Assembly: GCA_937894585.1 (NCBI GenBank)
Contig: CALBGO010000120.1
Span: 1 to 53,168 of the forward strand
Length of the DNA stretch: 53,168 nt
Direction: 5' to 3'
From: an uncultured Eubacterium sp.
Lineage (GTDB): Bacteria > Bacillota > Clostridia > Peptostreptococcales > Anaerovoracaceae
Numbering within the stretch: the stretch's first letter is position 1; each line of letters begins with the position of its first letter. Below the pieces are notes generated by a model. That model saw only the letters and a list, made by a program, of their open reading frames with translations, was not told where the DNA came from and did not search any database. The position numbers and the translations under genes were made by a program. This document shows positions 6,960 through 15,643 of this stretch, one piece after another.

Positions 6960-8042
6960 TCACTGATTACAGTCAGCCATAGGCGGCATATTTCTGAAGC
7001 GGGGATCTTGGATACCGCTCATAATATCGGGAAGGTGATCCTGCAGAAAATTGCTGCCTGATTTGGAAAATCCTTGTTTTCGGAGTTCTTCCGCGGTTTC
7101 CGCGCAGATACTTTCCGTAATTTCAAAAGCCATGTGTTCGGCTTTTTTCAGACTGCCGCTGCTTAAAAAAGTCAGCGCGCCGGGAAGTGCGCCCAATACG
7201 GATACTGAATCGGAAAGCAGGGGAAGGACAGCTGCGCCCCGGTATGCCCATTTGTAAAAGGGCATAAACTTACGGTTTAGCAGGTATATCATAGACAGGG
7301 CGGCTTCGGTAAAACGGGCGGCTGCCAGAGATGCTGCAACTGTATCGCCTCTTTTGATGATTCTTAAAAGATTGTATTGACCCGCCTGAGACATAACCGC
7401 TGCTCTTGCCGCAATTTTTTTGCGGAGAATATCTTCGGGATAAAAGGCAAGGAGTCTGCGGCGGACTTCCGAAAATACGCCGCTGTCGTCGCGGAATATC
7501 TTTCCGTTGGTGGCAGCGGCAAGGGCTGTTTCCGGAATCAGAAACCAGTCCAGATTGCTTTTGGGAAGTCCGGGCAGTTTTGTGAAGCTGTTTGTGATTC
7601 TGCCGGCGGTTCCGTCTGCACTGTCTGCGTCTTCCGATGTATGCTTTTTTGTATTGCCGCTGTTTTCGGACCTGGCATCTGCCGCTGCGCCTTCGCAGCC
7701 TGTGAAACGGCTGTAAAATCCGCCTGTTGTCATAACGCCCAGACGGTCATCTGCGATGATGTTGCTGCGGCTGATTCCTTTGTAGGAAGGGGGCAGGCTG
7801 TCGTAGGCCTTTTGCAGAGCGGAACCGGCTGCGGCAAAGTCTTCGTCGGAAACCCAGATACAAAATCCCGGCGCAAAGTCATGATCGCGGGAAATTTCAT
7901 CATCAAAACCGAAACACTGGGAGCCTTCGCCGACAAGGCCGGCTGCGATTTTTACACCCGGAAAATCTGAAAGGACTTTATCCAAAGCAGCTCTTCCGAA
8001 CTCTTCGTAATACTGCTCCGCAAGATTCATTCCGTTAATCAT
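6960..8042 (-). CDS. DUF4037 protein with nucleotidyltransferase-like fold
   Basis: A 360-residue protein of the DUF4037 family. Residues 35-60 carry a nucleotidyltransferase-fold signature: G40-S41, then D53-H54-D55 in SRDHDF, matching the hG[GS]...DxD pattern of the DNA polymerase beta superfamily. The C-terminal half is helical (IKRGD, then LLNRKFMPFYKWAY near 250), resembling the substrate-binding helices found after such domains in kanamycin nucleotidyltransferases. Residues about 110-150 form a low-complexity Ser/Asp/Thr-rich insert. The start overlaps the TPR gene end by 8 nt, so translation is probably coupled. It may transfer a nucleotide to a small molecule, protein or RNA; the substrate is unknown. 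Confidence 0.8.
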   Translation of the reverse strand: MINGMNLAEQYYEEFGRAALDKVLSDFPGVKIAAGLVGEGSQCFGFDDEISRDHDFAPGFCIWVSDEDFAAAGSALQKAYDSLPPSYKGISRSNIIADDRLGVMTTGGFYSRFTGCEGAAADARSENSGNTKKHTSEDADSADGTAGRITNSFTKLPGLPKSNLDWFLIPETALAAATNGKIFRDDSGVFSEVRRRLLAFYPEDILRKKIAARAAVMSQAGQYNLLRIIKRGDTVAASLAAARFTEAALSMIYLLNRKFMPFYKWAYRGAAVLPLLSDSVSVLGALPGALTFLSSGSLKKAEHMAFEITESICAETAEELRKQGFSKSGSNFLQDHLPDIMSGIQDPRFRNMPPMADCNQ

Positions 8043-8844
8043 GGTTTGTTTCTCCTGCTCTGCAAAGGTGCAGATTTTTTTCTACAATACGGTAATTGTC
8101 ATTGTCCGTGCCGTAGTCTCTTGCAATCAGCTGCAAGGCTTTTTCAAATTGTTCGGCGGCTTTTGCAAGCTCGCCTTCCGTATAATAAAGGTCGCCCAGA
8201 GCGGATACTGCGGCGGCGTAATGAACATCTCTGTCGCCGCTTTCCGTGCGGAAAATGCGGCAGGCTTTGAGAAGAAGTTCTTTTGCTTCGTCTTTTCGTC
8301 CTTCTGCCGCATACAGATTACCAAGGTTGGTACAGGTAACGGCGATTTCAATTTCACTTTCGGAAAGCCCCTCTAAAATAGACAGCGCTTTTTTCAGGTA
8401 GTTTTCTGCTTTTTCAAACTCCTTCATGTCCTGACAGACAAAGCTCATATTATTGTATAAAGTGGCAAGACGGAAATCGCCTGCAAAAGACGGCGCGGAA
8501 AAAATTTCGACAGCCTGTTCGTAGAGCGCAAGAGCTTTTTTCAGGTCACCTTTCATCGTGCACATGGTCGCATAGTTAATTAAAGTTGTACCGTGGGCAG
8601 AAGTTCCGTTCTGTCCCAGCGTGTTAATCAGGCGCAGGGCTTTTTCGTAAAGGGGAATCCCGGCTTCATAATTGGATACGGCGCGGTAATATCCGCCCAG
8701 TTCGCTGCAAATCGCAATGACTGCGGGGTGATCCCCGGAGCTTTCTGCTTCTGCAAGGCTTTCTTTCATGTAGATTTCTGCCTCCGGTATTTTTTTCTCT
8801 GCAAAGAGGCTGTCCAGTTTTTCAAAAAATATCTGAATGTCCAT
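8035..8844 (-). CDS. Tetratricopeptide repeat protein
   Basis: A 269-residue cytoplasmic protein built almost wholly from TPR helical pairs, about five to six repeats from residue 30 to 255. Examples are the stretch ending LYEKALRLI, then ALALYEQAVEIF, AENYLKKALSIL, AKELLLKACRIF and AAEQFEKALQLI. TPR arrays mediate protein contacts. The ATG at 8842-8844 follows AAAGGAGAG. It is the first gene of the trio and overlaps the DUF4037 gene, which suggests it scaffolds or senses for that enzyme. The kinesin-light-chain-like spacing (about 42 residues) fits the TPR_12/TPR_10 type. The partner is inferred, not shown. Confidence 0.85.
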   Translation of the reverse strand: MDIQIFFEKLDSLFAEKKIPEAEIYMKESLAEAESSGDHPAVIAICSELGGYYRAVSNYEAGIPLYEKALRLINTLGQNGTSAHGTTLINYATMCTMKGDLKKALALYEQAVEIFSAPSFAGDFRLATLYNNMSFVCQDMKEFEKAENYLKKALSILEGLSESEIEIAVTCTNLGNLYAAEGRKDEAKELLLKACRIFRTESGDRDVHYAAAVSALGDLYYTEGELAKAAEQFEKALQLIARDYGTDNDNYRIVEKNLHLCRAGETNHD

Positions 8845-8991
8845 AGATTTTACTCTCCTTTTCTACCTCATTATATACACAAAAAAAGTGCAGTGTAAAA
8901 CGGTTTTTCAAAAGAGAAACAGCTTTTTTTGATTCAGATGGATTTTCTGACTGAGAATGTGCAGAGACGAGTACAAAAATAGCGACATTGT

Positions 8992-9084
8992 GGTATAATG
9001 ATTCCTGAGATTATAACGGCGTTGCCGTAAGGAAGGAATCATTGAATCATGCCTTGCGATTTTGAAATCAGAGGAATCGGCATG
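8992..9084 (+). repeat. Structured intergenic repeat, copy B
   Basis: It starts with GGTATAAT (TATAAT at 8994-8999). The first hairpin pairs ATGATTCCT (8998-9006) with AGGAATCAT (9034-9042) and has an inner stem ACGGC/GCCGT (9016-9028). The second hairpin pairs CATGC and CGATT (9048-9061) with AATCG and GCATG (9075-9084). The first hairpin differs in sequence from copies A and C but occupies the same place, while the second is shared with copy C. Copy C follows directly. Confidence 0.75.
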
Positions 9085-9091
9085 GTATAAT
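9062..9091 (+). promoter_or_regulatory. Sigma-A-like promoter spanning the repeat junction
   Basis: TTGAAA (9062-9067), an 18-nt spacer and TATAAT (9086-9091) form a good vegetative promoter pointing into copy C and the U32 gene. The -35 lies in the loop of copy B hairpin 2 and the -10 in the start of copy C. Confidence 0.6.
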
Positions 9092-9183
9092 AACCTCACG
9101 GCGTAAACAAAATCGGAGATTTTGACGCCTGAGAGAACATTGAATCGTGCCTTGCGATTCTGTAATCAGAGGAATCGGCACGA
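9084..9183 (+). repeat. Structured intergenic repeat, copy C
   Basis: It starts with GGTATAAT. Hairpin 1 pairs CTCA, GGCGT and CAAAATC (9095-9114) with GATTTTG, ACGCC and TGAG (9118-9133) around GGA. Hairpin 2 pairs TCGTGC and CGATTC (9145-9160) with GAATCG and GCACGA (9172-9183). The first 57 nt nearly match copy A at 2232. The copy ends 37 nt before the GTG start of the U32 gene. Confidence 0.8.
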
Positions 9184-9220
9184 CAGGACAATTTCACAAA
9201 ACACAACAGGAGGTACATAA

Positions 9221-11464
9221 GTGACGGAATTATTAGCTCCGGCCGGAAATATGGAGGCACTGAAAGCTGCAGTTTCAAACGGATGCGATGCAGTTTACCT
9301 GGGTATGCAGAAATTCGGCGCCCGCGCATATTCATCTAATTTTGATGCAGAACTGCTTTCTGAGGCGGTCAGATATGCCCATCTCAGAAATGTAAAAATA
9401 TATGTGACGATGAATACCATCGTATTTGAAGATGAAACAGAAGATATGAGGAAGCAGCTCCACATGCTGAACGAACTGGGCGTTGACGGTGTAATTGTGC
9501 AGGATCTGGCTGTATTTGACTATATCAGAGAACATTTTGAAGATATGGAGGCGCACTGCTCCACCCAGATGGGCATTGATGATCTTGAGGGAACTTTGCT
9601 GTTCAAGGAACTGGGTGCAGACAGAGTGGTGCTTTCCCGCGAAGTGCCCATTGAAAAAGTAAAGGAAATCAGGAAAAAGGCGGATATTCCGCTGGAAATT
9701 TTTGTCCACGGAGCGCTGTGCGTTTCTTATTCCGGAAACTGTCTGATGTCCGGTCTGATCGGATACCGAAGCGGAAACAGGGGCAGATGTGTCGGCTCCT
9801 GCCGCAAGCAGTATGACCTGGTTGACAGCGCGTCGGGAGAAGTGCTCGGCCGCAGCTATCTGTTGTCCACAAAGGATCTGAACACCATCGACCATGTGGA
9901 AGAATTGAGAGGAATCGATTCCCTTAAAATCGAGGGACGGATGAAGGAACCGGCCTATGTGGCCAATGTGGTGGCAAAGTACAGAGACGCACTGGACAGC
10001 GGTGTGACAGAAACAGACAGAGAAGATCTGAAAAAGACTTTTAACAGAACCTTTACCAAAGGATATCTTTTCCATGAAGACCCGAAGGATCTGACCAACA
10101 TAGACAAGCCCAATAATTACGGCTATGAAATCGGCAGAATATCGGGGCTGCGGTCAGGCATGTATGAGATTACGCTGGACAGACCGCTGCACCAGAACGA
10201 CATCATCAGAATCGACCACGACGGTGAAGAGGTGAATCTGTCAGTTGTAAAGCTTTATGACAGAGACGGCATGCTGATTCGCAGCGCAGACAAAACCTGC
10301 TGTATTAAAATCAAAGAAAAGCTGAAAACAGGCGACCGTGTGTATATCACCAAAGACTACAGGTTCTATAAAGAGCTGGAAAAAGATCTGGAAAAGGAGT
10401 TTCGCCGTTTTCCGCTGGATTTGAAAGTTTATGCCTATCCCGGCGCAAAGCTTGTTATTGATGCGGAAGGCCTTTCCTGCAGCTGTCTGTATGAAAGCGA
10501 GGAAATTTTAGAAGAAGCATCGAAAAATCCTACCGGAAAGGAGCAGGTTGTAAAACAGCTGGCAAAACTGGGTGATACTGTGTTCACCCTGAACCATGTG
10601 GAATTTGAAGAGTATAACGCTTTTATCCCGGTTAAAATGCTCAACCATGCAAGAAGAGCCATTGTGGAAATGCTGTACGATGCGAAGCTTTCGGAAAAGC
10701 AGAGAAGGACAAAGGCTCCTGCCGAAAAAGAAAAATTTTCTTTTCCGCAGAAAGCGCCGTATCTTACCGCTTCTGTGACAACCCGCGCCCAGTACGACGC
10801 CTGTGTAAAAGCCGGCATAAAAGAAATCTATTTTGACAATATAATCAGAAGAAATCAGGTGACTTATGCGCCGCGCGAGGGAGAACTTCTGATCGGCGGT
10901 TACGGCGGCATCTATTATTATCGGAACCGAAATCCGTTTGTTGCAGACTATTCCCTGAATGTTGTCAACGCAGAATCCTGCCGCAGACTTTACAGTCTCG
11001 GTGCAAAGAGAGTCACCCTGTCCTATGAGCTGAACCGAAAACAGCTCAGGGAGCTGATTGATGCTTATCGTATGGAAAACGGCGGTTCTCCGGCGCTGGA
11101 GATGATCGTGTACGGCAGAGCGCCGCTGATGTTCACAAAGTACTGTCCGATGAAAAAAATGGGACAGTGCGGAAGCTGCAAAAACCGAAGCTATGAGCTG
11201 AGAGACGAATACGGCATATTCCCTGTGCTTTCTTCAGAGGATTGCGCTACAACCATTCTGAACGGAAAATTCCTGAACCTGCTGGATGAAATGCCGTCCA
11301 TTGAGGGCGTAGAGGCGTTCAGGCTCAGTTTCACCACAGAAACAGAAGAAGAGGTGCAAAAGATTGCAGCCGCAGCGCAAAGAAAGCTTTGCGGTGAGGG
11401 CAGAGAAATCCTGTTCCGCCGTGAAACAGATACGAGAGGCCATTTCAACAAGGAGATTATTTAG
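9221..11464 (+). CDS. Peptidase U32 family protein (RlhA-like 23S rRNA hydroxylation)
   Basis: A 747-residue protein of the U32 family. The N-terminal TIM-barrel region opens with ELLAPAGNMEALKAAVSNG and carries the family signature around residues 161-190 (EIFVHGALCVSYSGNCLMSG, then RCVGSCRKQY), whose cysteines are thought to bind an Fe-S cluster. A second Cys set (YCPMKKMGQCGSC) lies near 645. Length and the C-terminal extension match RlhA-type members, which act with prephenate-derived cofactors in hydroxylating C2501 of 23S rRNA; other U32 members differ in substrate. The start is GTG at 9221 with AGGAGGT upstream. An ABC-F ATPase, which also usually works on ribosomes, follows 17 nt later. 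Confidence 0.85.
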   Translation: MTELLAPAGNMEALKAAVSNGCDAVYLGMQKFGARAYSSNFDAELLSEAVRYAHLRNVKIYVTMNTIVFEDETEDMRKQLHMLNELGVDGVIVQDLAVFDYIREHFEDMEAHCSTQMGIDDLEGTLLFKELGADRVVLSREVPIEKVKEIRKKADIPLEIFVHGALCVSYSGNCLMSGLIGYRSGNRGRCVGSCRKQYDLVDSASGEVLGRSYLLSTKDLNTIDHVEELRGIDSLKIEGRMKEPAYVANVVAKYRDALDSGVTETDREDLKKTFNRTFTKGYLFHEDPKDLTNIDKPNNYGYEIGRISGLRSGMYEITLDRPLHQNDIIRIDHDGEEVNLSVVKLYDRDGMLIRSADKTCCIKIKEKLKTGDRVYITKDYRFYKELEKDLEKEFRRFPLDLKVYAYPGAKLVIDAEGLSCSCLYESEEILEEASKNPTGKEQVVKQLAKLGDTVFTLNHVEFEEYNAFIPVKMLNHARRAIVEMLYDAKLSEKQRRTKAPAEKEKFSFPQKAPYLTASVTTRAQYDACVKAGIKEIYFDNIIRRNQVTYAPREGELLIGGYGGIYYYRNRNPFVADYSLNVVNAESCRRLYSLGAKRVTLSYELNRKQLRELIDAYRMENGGSPALEMIVYGRAPLMFTKYCPMKKMGQCGSCKNRSYELRDEYGIFPVLSSEDCATTILNGKFLNLLDEMPSIEGVEAFRLSFTTETEEEVQKIAAAAQRKLCGEGREILFRRETDTRGHFNKEII

Positions 11465-11481
11465 AAACGAGGAGAAAATTT

Positions 11482-13251
11482 ATGATTCAGGTAGAAAAAC
11501 TGTCTTATGGTTTTCCTGCAAAAGAGTTATACCGCGATATTTCATTTACACTGGAGACGGGCCGTCACTGTGCGCTGATCGGCAGTAACGGCACCGGAAA
11601 ATCCACCTTGGCAGATATGATCATGCATCCGGAAGCATATTTCTTTGACGGAAAAATTGTCCGCGATGAAAGCTGCAGAATCGGATATGCAAGTCAGTTC
11701 AGTATCAGGGACAAGCTGCAGGACGTTACGGTATTTGAGTATCTCAGCGAACGGTTTCTTTCTGTGCAGCAGCGGATTGCCGCAGTCTGTGAGGAAATGG
11801 CAGAAGCTGCGCCTGCGGAAATGGATGCGGTATTTGCACGGTATCAGGAACTTTTGGATCTCAACGAGGCTATGGACGGCGACAACTATGAAAGCACGAT
11901 CCGCAGGCAGCTTCATCTTGCAGGTATGGAAAACCTTGCAGATGCAAAACTCTCGGAAATCAGCGGAGGTGAATACAAACTGCTGCAGATTATGAGAGAA
12001 ATGCTTCTGGCGCCGAATCTTCTGATTCTGGACGAGCCGGATGTCTTTCTGGATTTTGCGAATCTGAACAGTCTCTGCAGCCTGATTCGCGCATACAAGG
12101 GAACGCTGCTTGCAGTAACACACAACCGATATCTGCTGAGTCACTGTTTTGATCAGATTCTGCATCTGGAAAACGGGGATCTGCAGGTCTTTGACGGAAC
12201 TTATTCCCAGTATCGCTGCGCAGTGCTGCGGGAAAAACTCAGACTGAGCGTGCAGCGTGCAGAGGAACAGGATGAAATTGCGCGGACACAGGAAATGGTG
12301 GATATTCTGCGCAGGAGAGCAACGCTGATGGTGAATCCTGTGATCGGAAGATCTGTCAACGCGAAACAGTCTCAGCTGGATCGGCTGTTAGAAAGACAGA
12401 TCAGCGCCCCGTTTATTGAGGTGCGTGAACCTGAGATTCATCTGCCGGAGGTTGTGCAGAAGGAGGATGCGGCTTGTGAGGCAGGACCGGTGCTGCGTAT
12501 TTCGGATTACTGTACAGAGTTTGACGGAGATCTTCTGAAGCATGTGAATTTTGAGCTGATGCCGGGAGAAAAAGCAGTGATCGCCGGTGCAAACGGTACA
12601 GGAAAAACCTCGCTGATCCGGGATATTTTAATCAACGAAAATCCTTCTGTTCAGATTGCGGAAGGCGTCCGCTATGCATGTCTGTCCCAGCTGCAGATAG
12701 AAGCTGCTGAGGAAAACAGTACGGTATATGATTTGATGCAGAAAAACGGTTTTACGACCAAGGAAAAGATCCGTGAATATCTTTCGAAGTTTTGCTTTCC
12801 GGCAGATATTACGGAGCAGCGGATCTGTGAACTTTCGGGAGGCGAGCAGAATCTGCTGCAGATTGCGCTGATTGCGAATACAGATGCAGAACTTTTGATT
12901 CTGGATGAGCCGACCAGTCATCTGGACCTTTACGGACAGCTGGCGCTGGAAAAAGCAATTGCGGAATATAAAGGGGCGGTGTTGATGGTAAGCCATGACT
13001 TTTATCTGATCTCCGGATGTGCAGATTATGTGCTGCTGGTGGAGGATCACACGGTACGGCGCATGCGCACAAAAAACTTTCGGAGAATGGTGTATGACCG
13101 ATATTTCGACCGCAGATATCTTGAAACAGACCGGAGAAAACAGGAAATTGAGCTGGCGATTACAGAAGCCTTTCAGCAGAATGATTTTGCAGCTGCGGAC
13201 AGACTGTGTACAGAACTTGAGGAACTGAGCGGCGTGCCGGCAGACCGGTAA
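11482..13251 (+). CDS. ABC-F family ATPase
   Basis: A 589-residue soluble protein with two ABC domains and no membrane part, as in the ABC-F translation factors and ribosome-protection proteins. The first domain has GSNGTGKST, signature ISGGEYKLLQ and Walker B LLILDEPDVFLD; the second has GANGTGKTS, LSGGEQNLLQ and LLILDEPTSHLD. Both have the H-loop region (VTHNRYLL, VSHDFYLI). The linker (about 265-315) is a charged helical stretch. The unusual DEPDVFLD in the first domain replaces the common DEPTNHLD. It lies 17 nt after the U32 gene and 35 nt before cardiolipin synthase. It may free stalled ribosomes or confer antibiotic tolerance; the subclass is unresolved. Confidence 0.88.
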   Translation: MIQVEKLSYGFPAKELYRDISFTLETGRHCALIGSNGTGKSTLADMIMHPEAYFFDGKIVRDESCRIGYASQFSIRDKLQDVTVFEYLSERFLSVQQRIAAVCEEMAEAAPAEMDAVFARYQELLDLNEAMDGDNYESTIRRQLHLAGMENLADAKLSEISGGEYKLLQIMREMLLAPNLLILDEPDVFLDFANLNSLCSLIRAYKGTLLAVTHNRYLLSHCFDQILHLENGDLQVFDGTYSQYRCAVLREKLRLSVQRAEEQDEIARTQEMVDILRRRATLMVNPVIGRSVNAKQSQLDRLLERQISAPFIEVREPEIHLPEVVQKEDAACEAGPVLRISDYCTEFDGDLLKHVNFELMPGEKAVIAGANGTGKTSLIRDILINENPSVQIAEGVRYACLSQLQIEAAEENSTVYDLMQKNGFTTKEKIREYLSKFCFPADITEQRICELSGGEQNLLQIALIANTDAELLILDEPTSHLDLYGQLALEKAIAEYKGAVLMVSHDFYLISGCADYVLLVEDHTVRRMRTKNFRRMVYDRYFDRRYLETDRRKQEIELAITEAFQQNDFAAADRLCTELEELSGVPADR

Positions 13252-13286
13252 AGCTGTCCGAATCGGAGACAGAAGGGGAAAGAAAT

Positions 13287-14693
13287 TTGCTGCATCTGAT
13301 TTTATTTCTAATTTATATTCTACTGATTCTGATGGTGATTTTTGTAGAGAGAAAGCGGCCGACGGAGGCGCTTCTGTGGGTGGTAATTATGATTTGTCTG
13401 CCTTATTTCAGAACCGTTTTGTATCTGATTTTCGGAAGCACCTTTGCCATCAGGCTGACCTCTGCGGTTCGAAAAAAGAAACTCTCCTCAGGACCGTACC
13501 GGAAAGATGTGTCCTGGGCTGTTTCTGCAGATGAAAAAAATCTGTCGGATTTGGATCTGCAGGTGGCACGGTTTAACCGTGTCTATAACGGCAGTTTGCT
13601 GACCTGCTGCAGCTGTGCGGATTTTTATACGGACGGAGAGCGTCACTATGGGCAGCTGTTCAGGGATCTGCGCGATGCAGAGGAATGTATTTTTATAGAG
13701 TTTTATACGATACATCACGATGTGATTGGAAAACACCTGGTAAGTCTGCTGACGGAAAAAGCGAAAGAGGGTGTGGAGGTTCGGGTGATGTGCGACTTTA
13801 TTGCAAATCTGTCCACGCCGGAGAAACTGTTTCGGCCGCTGGTAAAAGCCGGCGGTAAGGTGATCCGGGTGAAGCCGTATTTTACGCATTACAGAAGTCA
13901 TCGCAAGATTGTTTCCATTGACCGCAGAATTTCCTATATCGGCGGTATGAATATCGGAAAACAGTATGCGAATATGGATCCGGTCAAGAATCCGTGGCGG
14001 GATACGCAGATTCGGCTGGAAGGCGCCTGCACGGAAATTCTCAATACATATTTTCTGACTGACTGGTTCTGCTCGCTTCGGCGCAGTCAGTGGAATGAAG
14101 AAATCGCTTTTCTGAACAGCCTTGCGCCGATGGAATATGAGCAGACAGAATCGCTGTGTCAGTTTATTGCAGGCGGTGTGGATACGGATAAGGAAGCGGT
14201 CAAAATGTGCTATTTGAGTATGATCCGCAGTGCGAAAAAGCGCATTCGAATTCAGTCCCCTTATTTTATACCGGATGCTTCGGTTTTGGATGCACTGAAA
14301 ACAGCGGCAGCTTCCGGTGTTGAGATTGAACTGATGATTCCGGCAGTGAAAGCCAGCTTTTTTCTGGACCCTGTCACGGACAGCTACAGCGGGCAGCTTC
14401 TTGAATACGGAATGAAAGTCTATAAATATCGCGGGTATATTCATGCCAAGACGATGGTAATTGATGATGAGTTGTGCTGTATCGGTTCTGTCAATATGGA
14501 CATGCGGAGCCTGATGGTCGATGACGAGGTGTGCGGTGTGTTTTATGAAAACAGTCTGGTACGGGAGTATAACAGAATTTATGATGCCGATCTGAAATGC
14601 TGTGACCCTTATATCTTGGAACAGTTCCTTTGCAGGAGCCGGAAACAGAAATTGCTGGAGGGCATTTTCCTGCCTTTTGCACCGTTGATGTAG
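13287..14693 (+). CDS. cls: Cardiolipin synthase
   Basis: A 468-residue phospholipase-D-type enzyme that joins phosphatidylglycerol molecules to make cardiolipin at the membrane. Two N-terminal membrane segments (about 1-20 and 30-55) are followed by two HKD catalytic motifs: HYRSHRKIVSID near residue 204 with GGMNIG after it, and YIHAKTMVIDD near 387 with GSVNMDMRS. Length is normal for the family. The start is TTG at 13287, supported by AGAAGGGGA 7 nt upstream; no in-frame ATG lies nearby before the first membrane helix. A CDP-alcohol phosphatidyltransferase gene downstream (15644) belongs to the same lipid pathway. Confidence 0.92.
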   Translation: MLHLILFLIYILLILMVIFVERKRPTEALLWVVIMICLPYFRTVLYLIFGSTFAIRLTSAVRKKKLSSGPYRKDVSWAVSADEKNLSDLDLQVARFNRVYNGSLLTCCSCADFYTDGERHYGQLFRDLRDAEECIFIEFYTIHHDVIGKHLVSLLTEKAKEGVEVRVMCDFIANLSTPEKLFRPLVKAGGKVIRVKPYFTHYRSHRKIVSIDRRISYIGGMNIGKQYANMDPVKNPWRDTQIRLEGACTEILNTYFLTDWFCSLRRSQWNEEIAFLNSLAPMEYEQTESLCQFIAGGVDTDKEAVKMCYLSMIRSAKKRIRIQSPYFIPDASVLDALKTAAASGVEIELMIPAVKASFFLDPVTDSYSGQLLEYGMKVYKYRGYIHAKTMVIDDELCCIGSVNMDMRSLMVDDEVCGVFYENSLVREYNRIYDADLKCCDPYILEQFLCRSRKQKLLEGIFLPFAPLM

Positions 14694-14885
14694 CAGATTC
14701 TGCGCTGCAGAAAAGAGATGCTGTGGCAAATATACACCGTTTGCAGAACAGCCGGATTATAAGGACTTGCATTTATCCCGAACAAGAAGACTGTAAGAGC
14801 ATTTCAGAAAAAATAAAGAAGATTGAAGCATTTAGCGCGCAGGTCCCGGATCTGCGCGGGTGAATCAGGAAAGAAGGAAAGCACA

Positions 14886-15356
14886 ATGACTGAATACAAA
14901 ATCATAAAAACAGACGATTATCTGCAGTTTGAAACTCTGTTTACGGCAGCCGGACTGGAGTTCAATCTGGATGAAAGCGGAACCGGACCGGAAGGGTTTG
15001 TGACTGCATTCGCCTGCATGGGAGAGGACGGCGCGCTGATGGGTGCAGCTGCTGTATGCAGAAGAAAAGGCTGCTTTATTCTCAACGATATTGCAGTGGA
15101 ACAGGCATATCGGGGAAAACAAATCGGAAAAGAACTGCTTTTTCGCTCGCTTTCCGAAATGCGCGGTCTGGGCGCATCAGAAGTTTATATTACCGCAAAA
15201 GCGCCGCTTTTTTTCGAGAAGTATGGGTTCTGTGATCTGGATGGAGAACAGGTGCCGGATGTCTTTGGTTGTCTTTCCTGCAGCCGGTACGGAAAAGACT
15301 GCTGTCCGAAGTTTATGAAATTGACGATGGGAACCGAATCGGAAATAGAACGCTGA
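14886..15356 (+). CDS. GNAT family N-acetyltransferase
   Basis: A 156-residue acetyltransferase. The acetyl-CoA loop is clear at about 79-95 (VEQAYRGKQIGKELLFR), followed by the C-terminal ITAKAPLFFEKYGFCD motif. The C-terminus contains cysteines (CLSCSRYGKDCCPKFM), a pattern seen in many Clostridial relatives. The ATG at 14886 is selected because GGAAAGAAGGAAAG lies in front; the upstream extension has no support. A small GC hairpin (14836-14858) sits just before the RBS. Substrate unknown. Confidence 0.85.
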   Translation: MTEYKIIKTDDYLQFETLFTAAGLEFNLDESGTGPEGFVTAFACMGEDGALMGAAAVCRRKGCFILNDIAVEQAYRGKQIGKELLFRSLSEMRGLGASEVYITAKAPLFFEKYGFCDLDGEQVPDVFGCLSCSRYGKDCCPKFMKLTMGTESEIER

Positions 15357-15531
15357 AGATAGAAGAGACTTGCAGGACCGGTCAGATTACTGTGTAAAAG
15401 AATCTTTGCGGCGGTGCCTGTTATCCGGAACTTCGTTTCAGTGTCAGAGGTGCACAGTATGTGTCGGCAACGGCATTCTCTATATTTGAGAAGCCGATAG
15501 AATGATAGAAATCCGGATACCCGTAAAAATA

Positions 15532-15577
15532 TTCCGTAGTGCAGCTTATAAAAGCGCTGCGGAGTTTTTACTTTTTT
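15532..15577 (+). terminator. Rho-independent terminator upstream of pgsA-like gene
   Basis: TTCCGTAGTGC pairs, with G-U wobbles, with GCGCTGCGGAG around a short A-rich loop, followed by TTTTTACTTTTTT. It closes the transcription unit ending with the GNAT gene, 175 nt downstream of that stop. The stretch between (15357-15531) shows no recognisable gene. Confidence 0.8.
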
Positions 15578-15643
15578 GAACTGGATTTTTGAAGCGGCAG
15601 TGCTATAATAGACTTTATATGCAGAGAGGAAAGGTGATTGCAG

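Larger units (their letters stand above)
8845..9220. other. Divergent intergenic region with tandem structured repeats
   Basis: This 376-bp gap between the TPR gene (minus) and the U32 gene (plus) holds an AT-rich part (8845-8990) with no recognised gene, then two tandem copies of the structured repeat (8992-9084 and 9084-9183), and finally the RBS of the U32 gene (AGGAGGT at 9208-9214). Confidence 0.8.

Noticed and set aside
8992..9183. Tandem structured repeats as a known riboswitch
   Set aside because: I looked for hallmarks of TPP, SAM, FMN, purine, preQ1, guanidine and T-box elements and saw none; the downstream genes are also unrelated.
13488..14729. 413-codon minus-strand frame opposite cardiolipin synthase
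   Set aside because: The plus-strand product has two intact HKD motifs and a proper RBS; the antisense frame has no family features.
14836..14858. GC-rich hairpin before the GNAT gene as a terminator
   Set aside because: No U-tract follows, and it lies just upstream of the RBS inside the presumed transcript.
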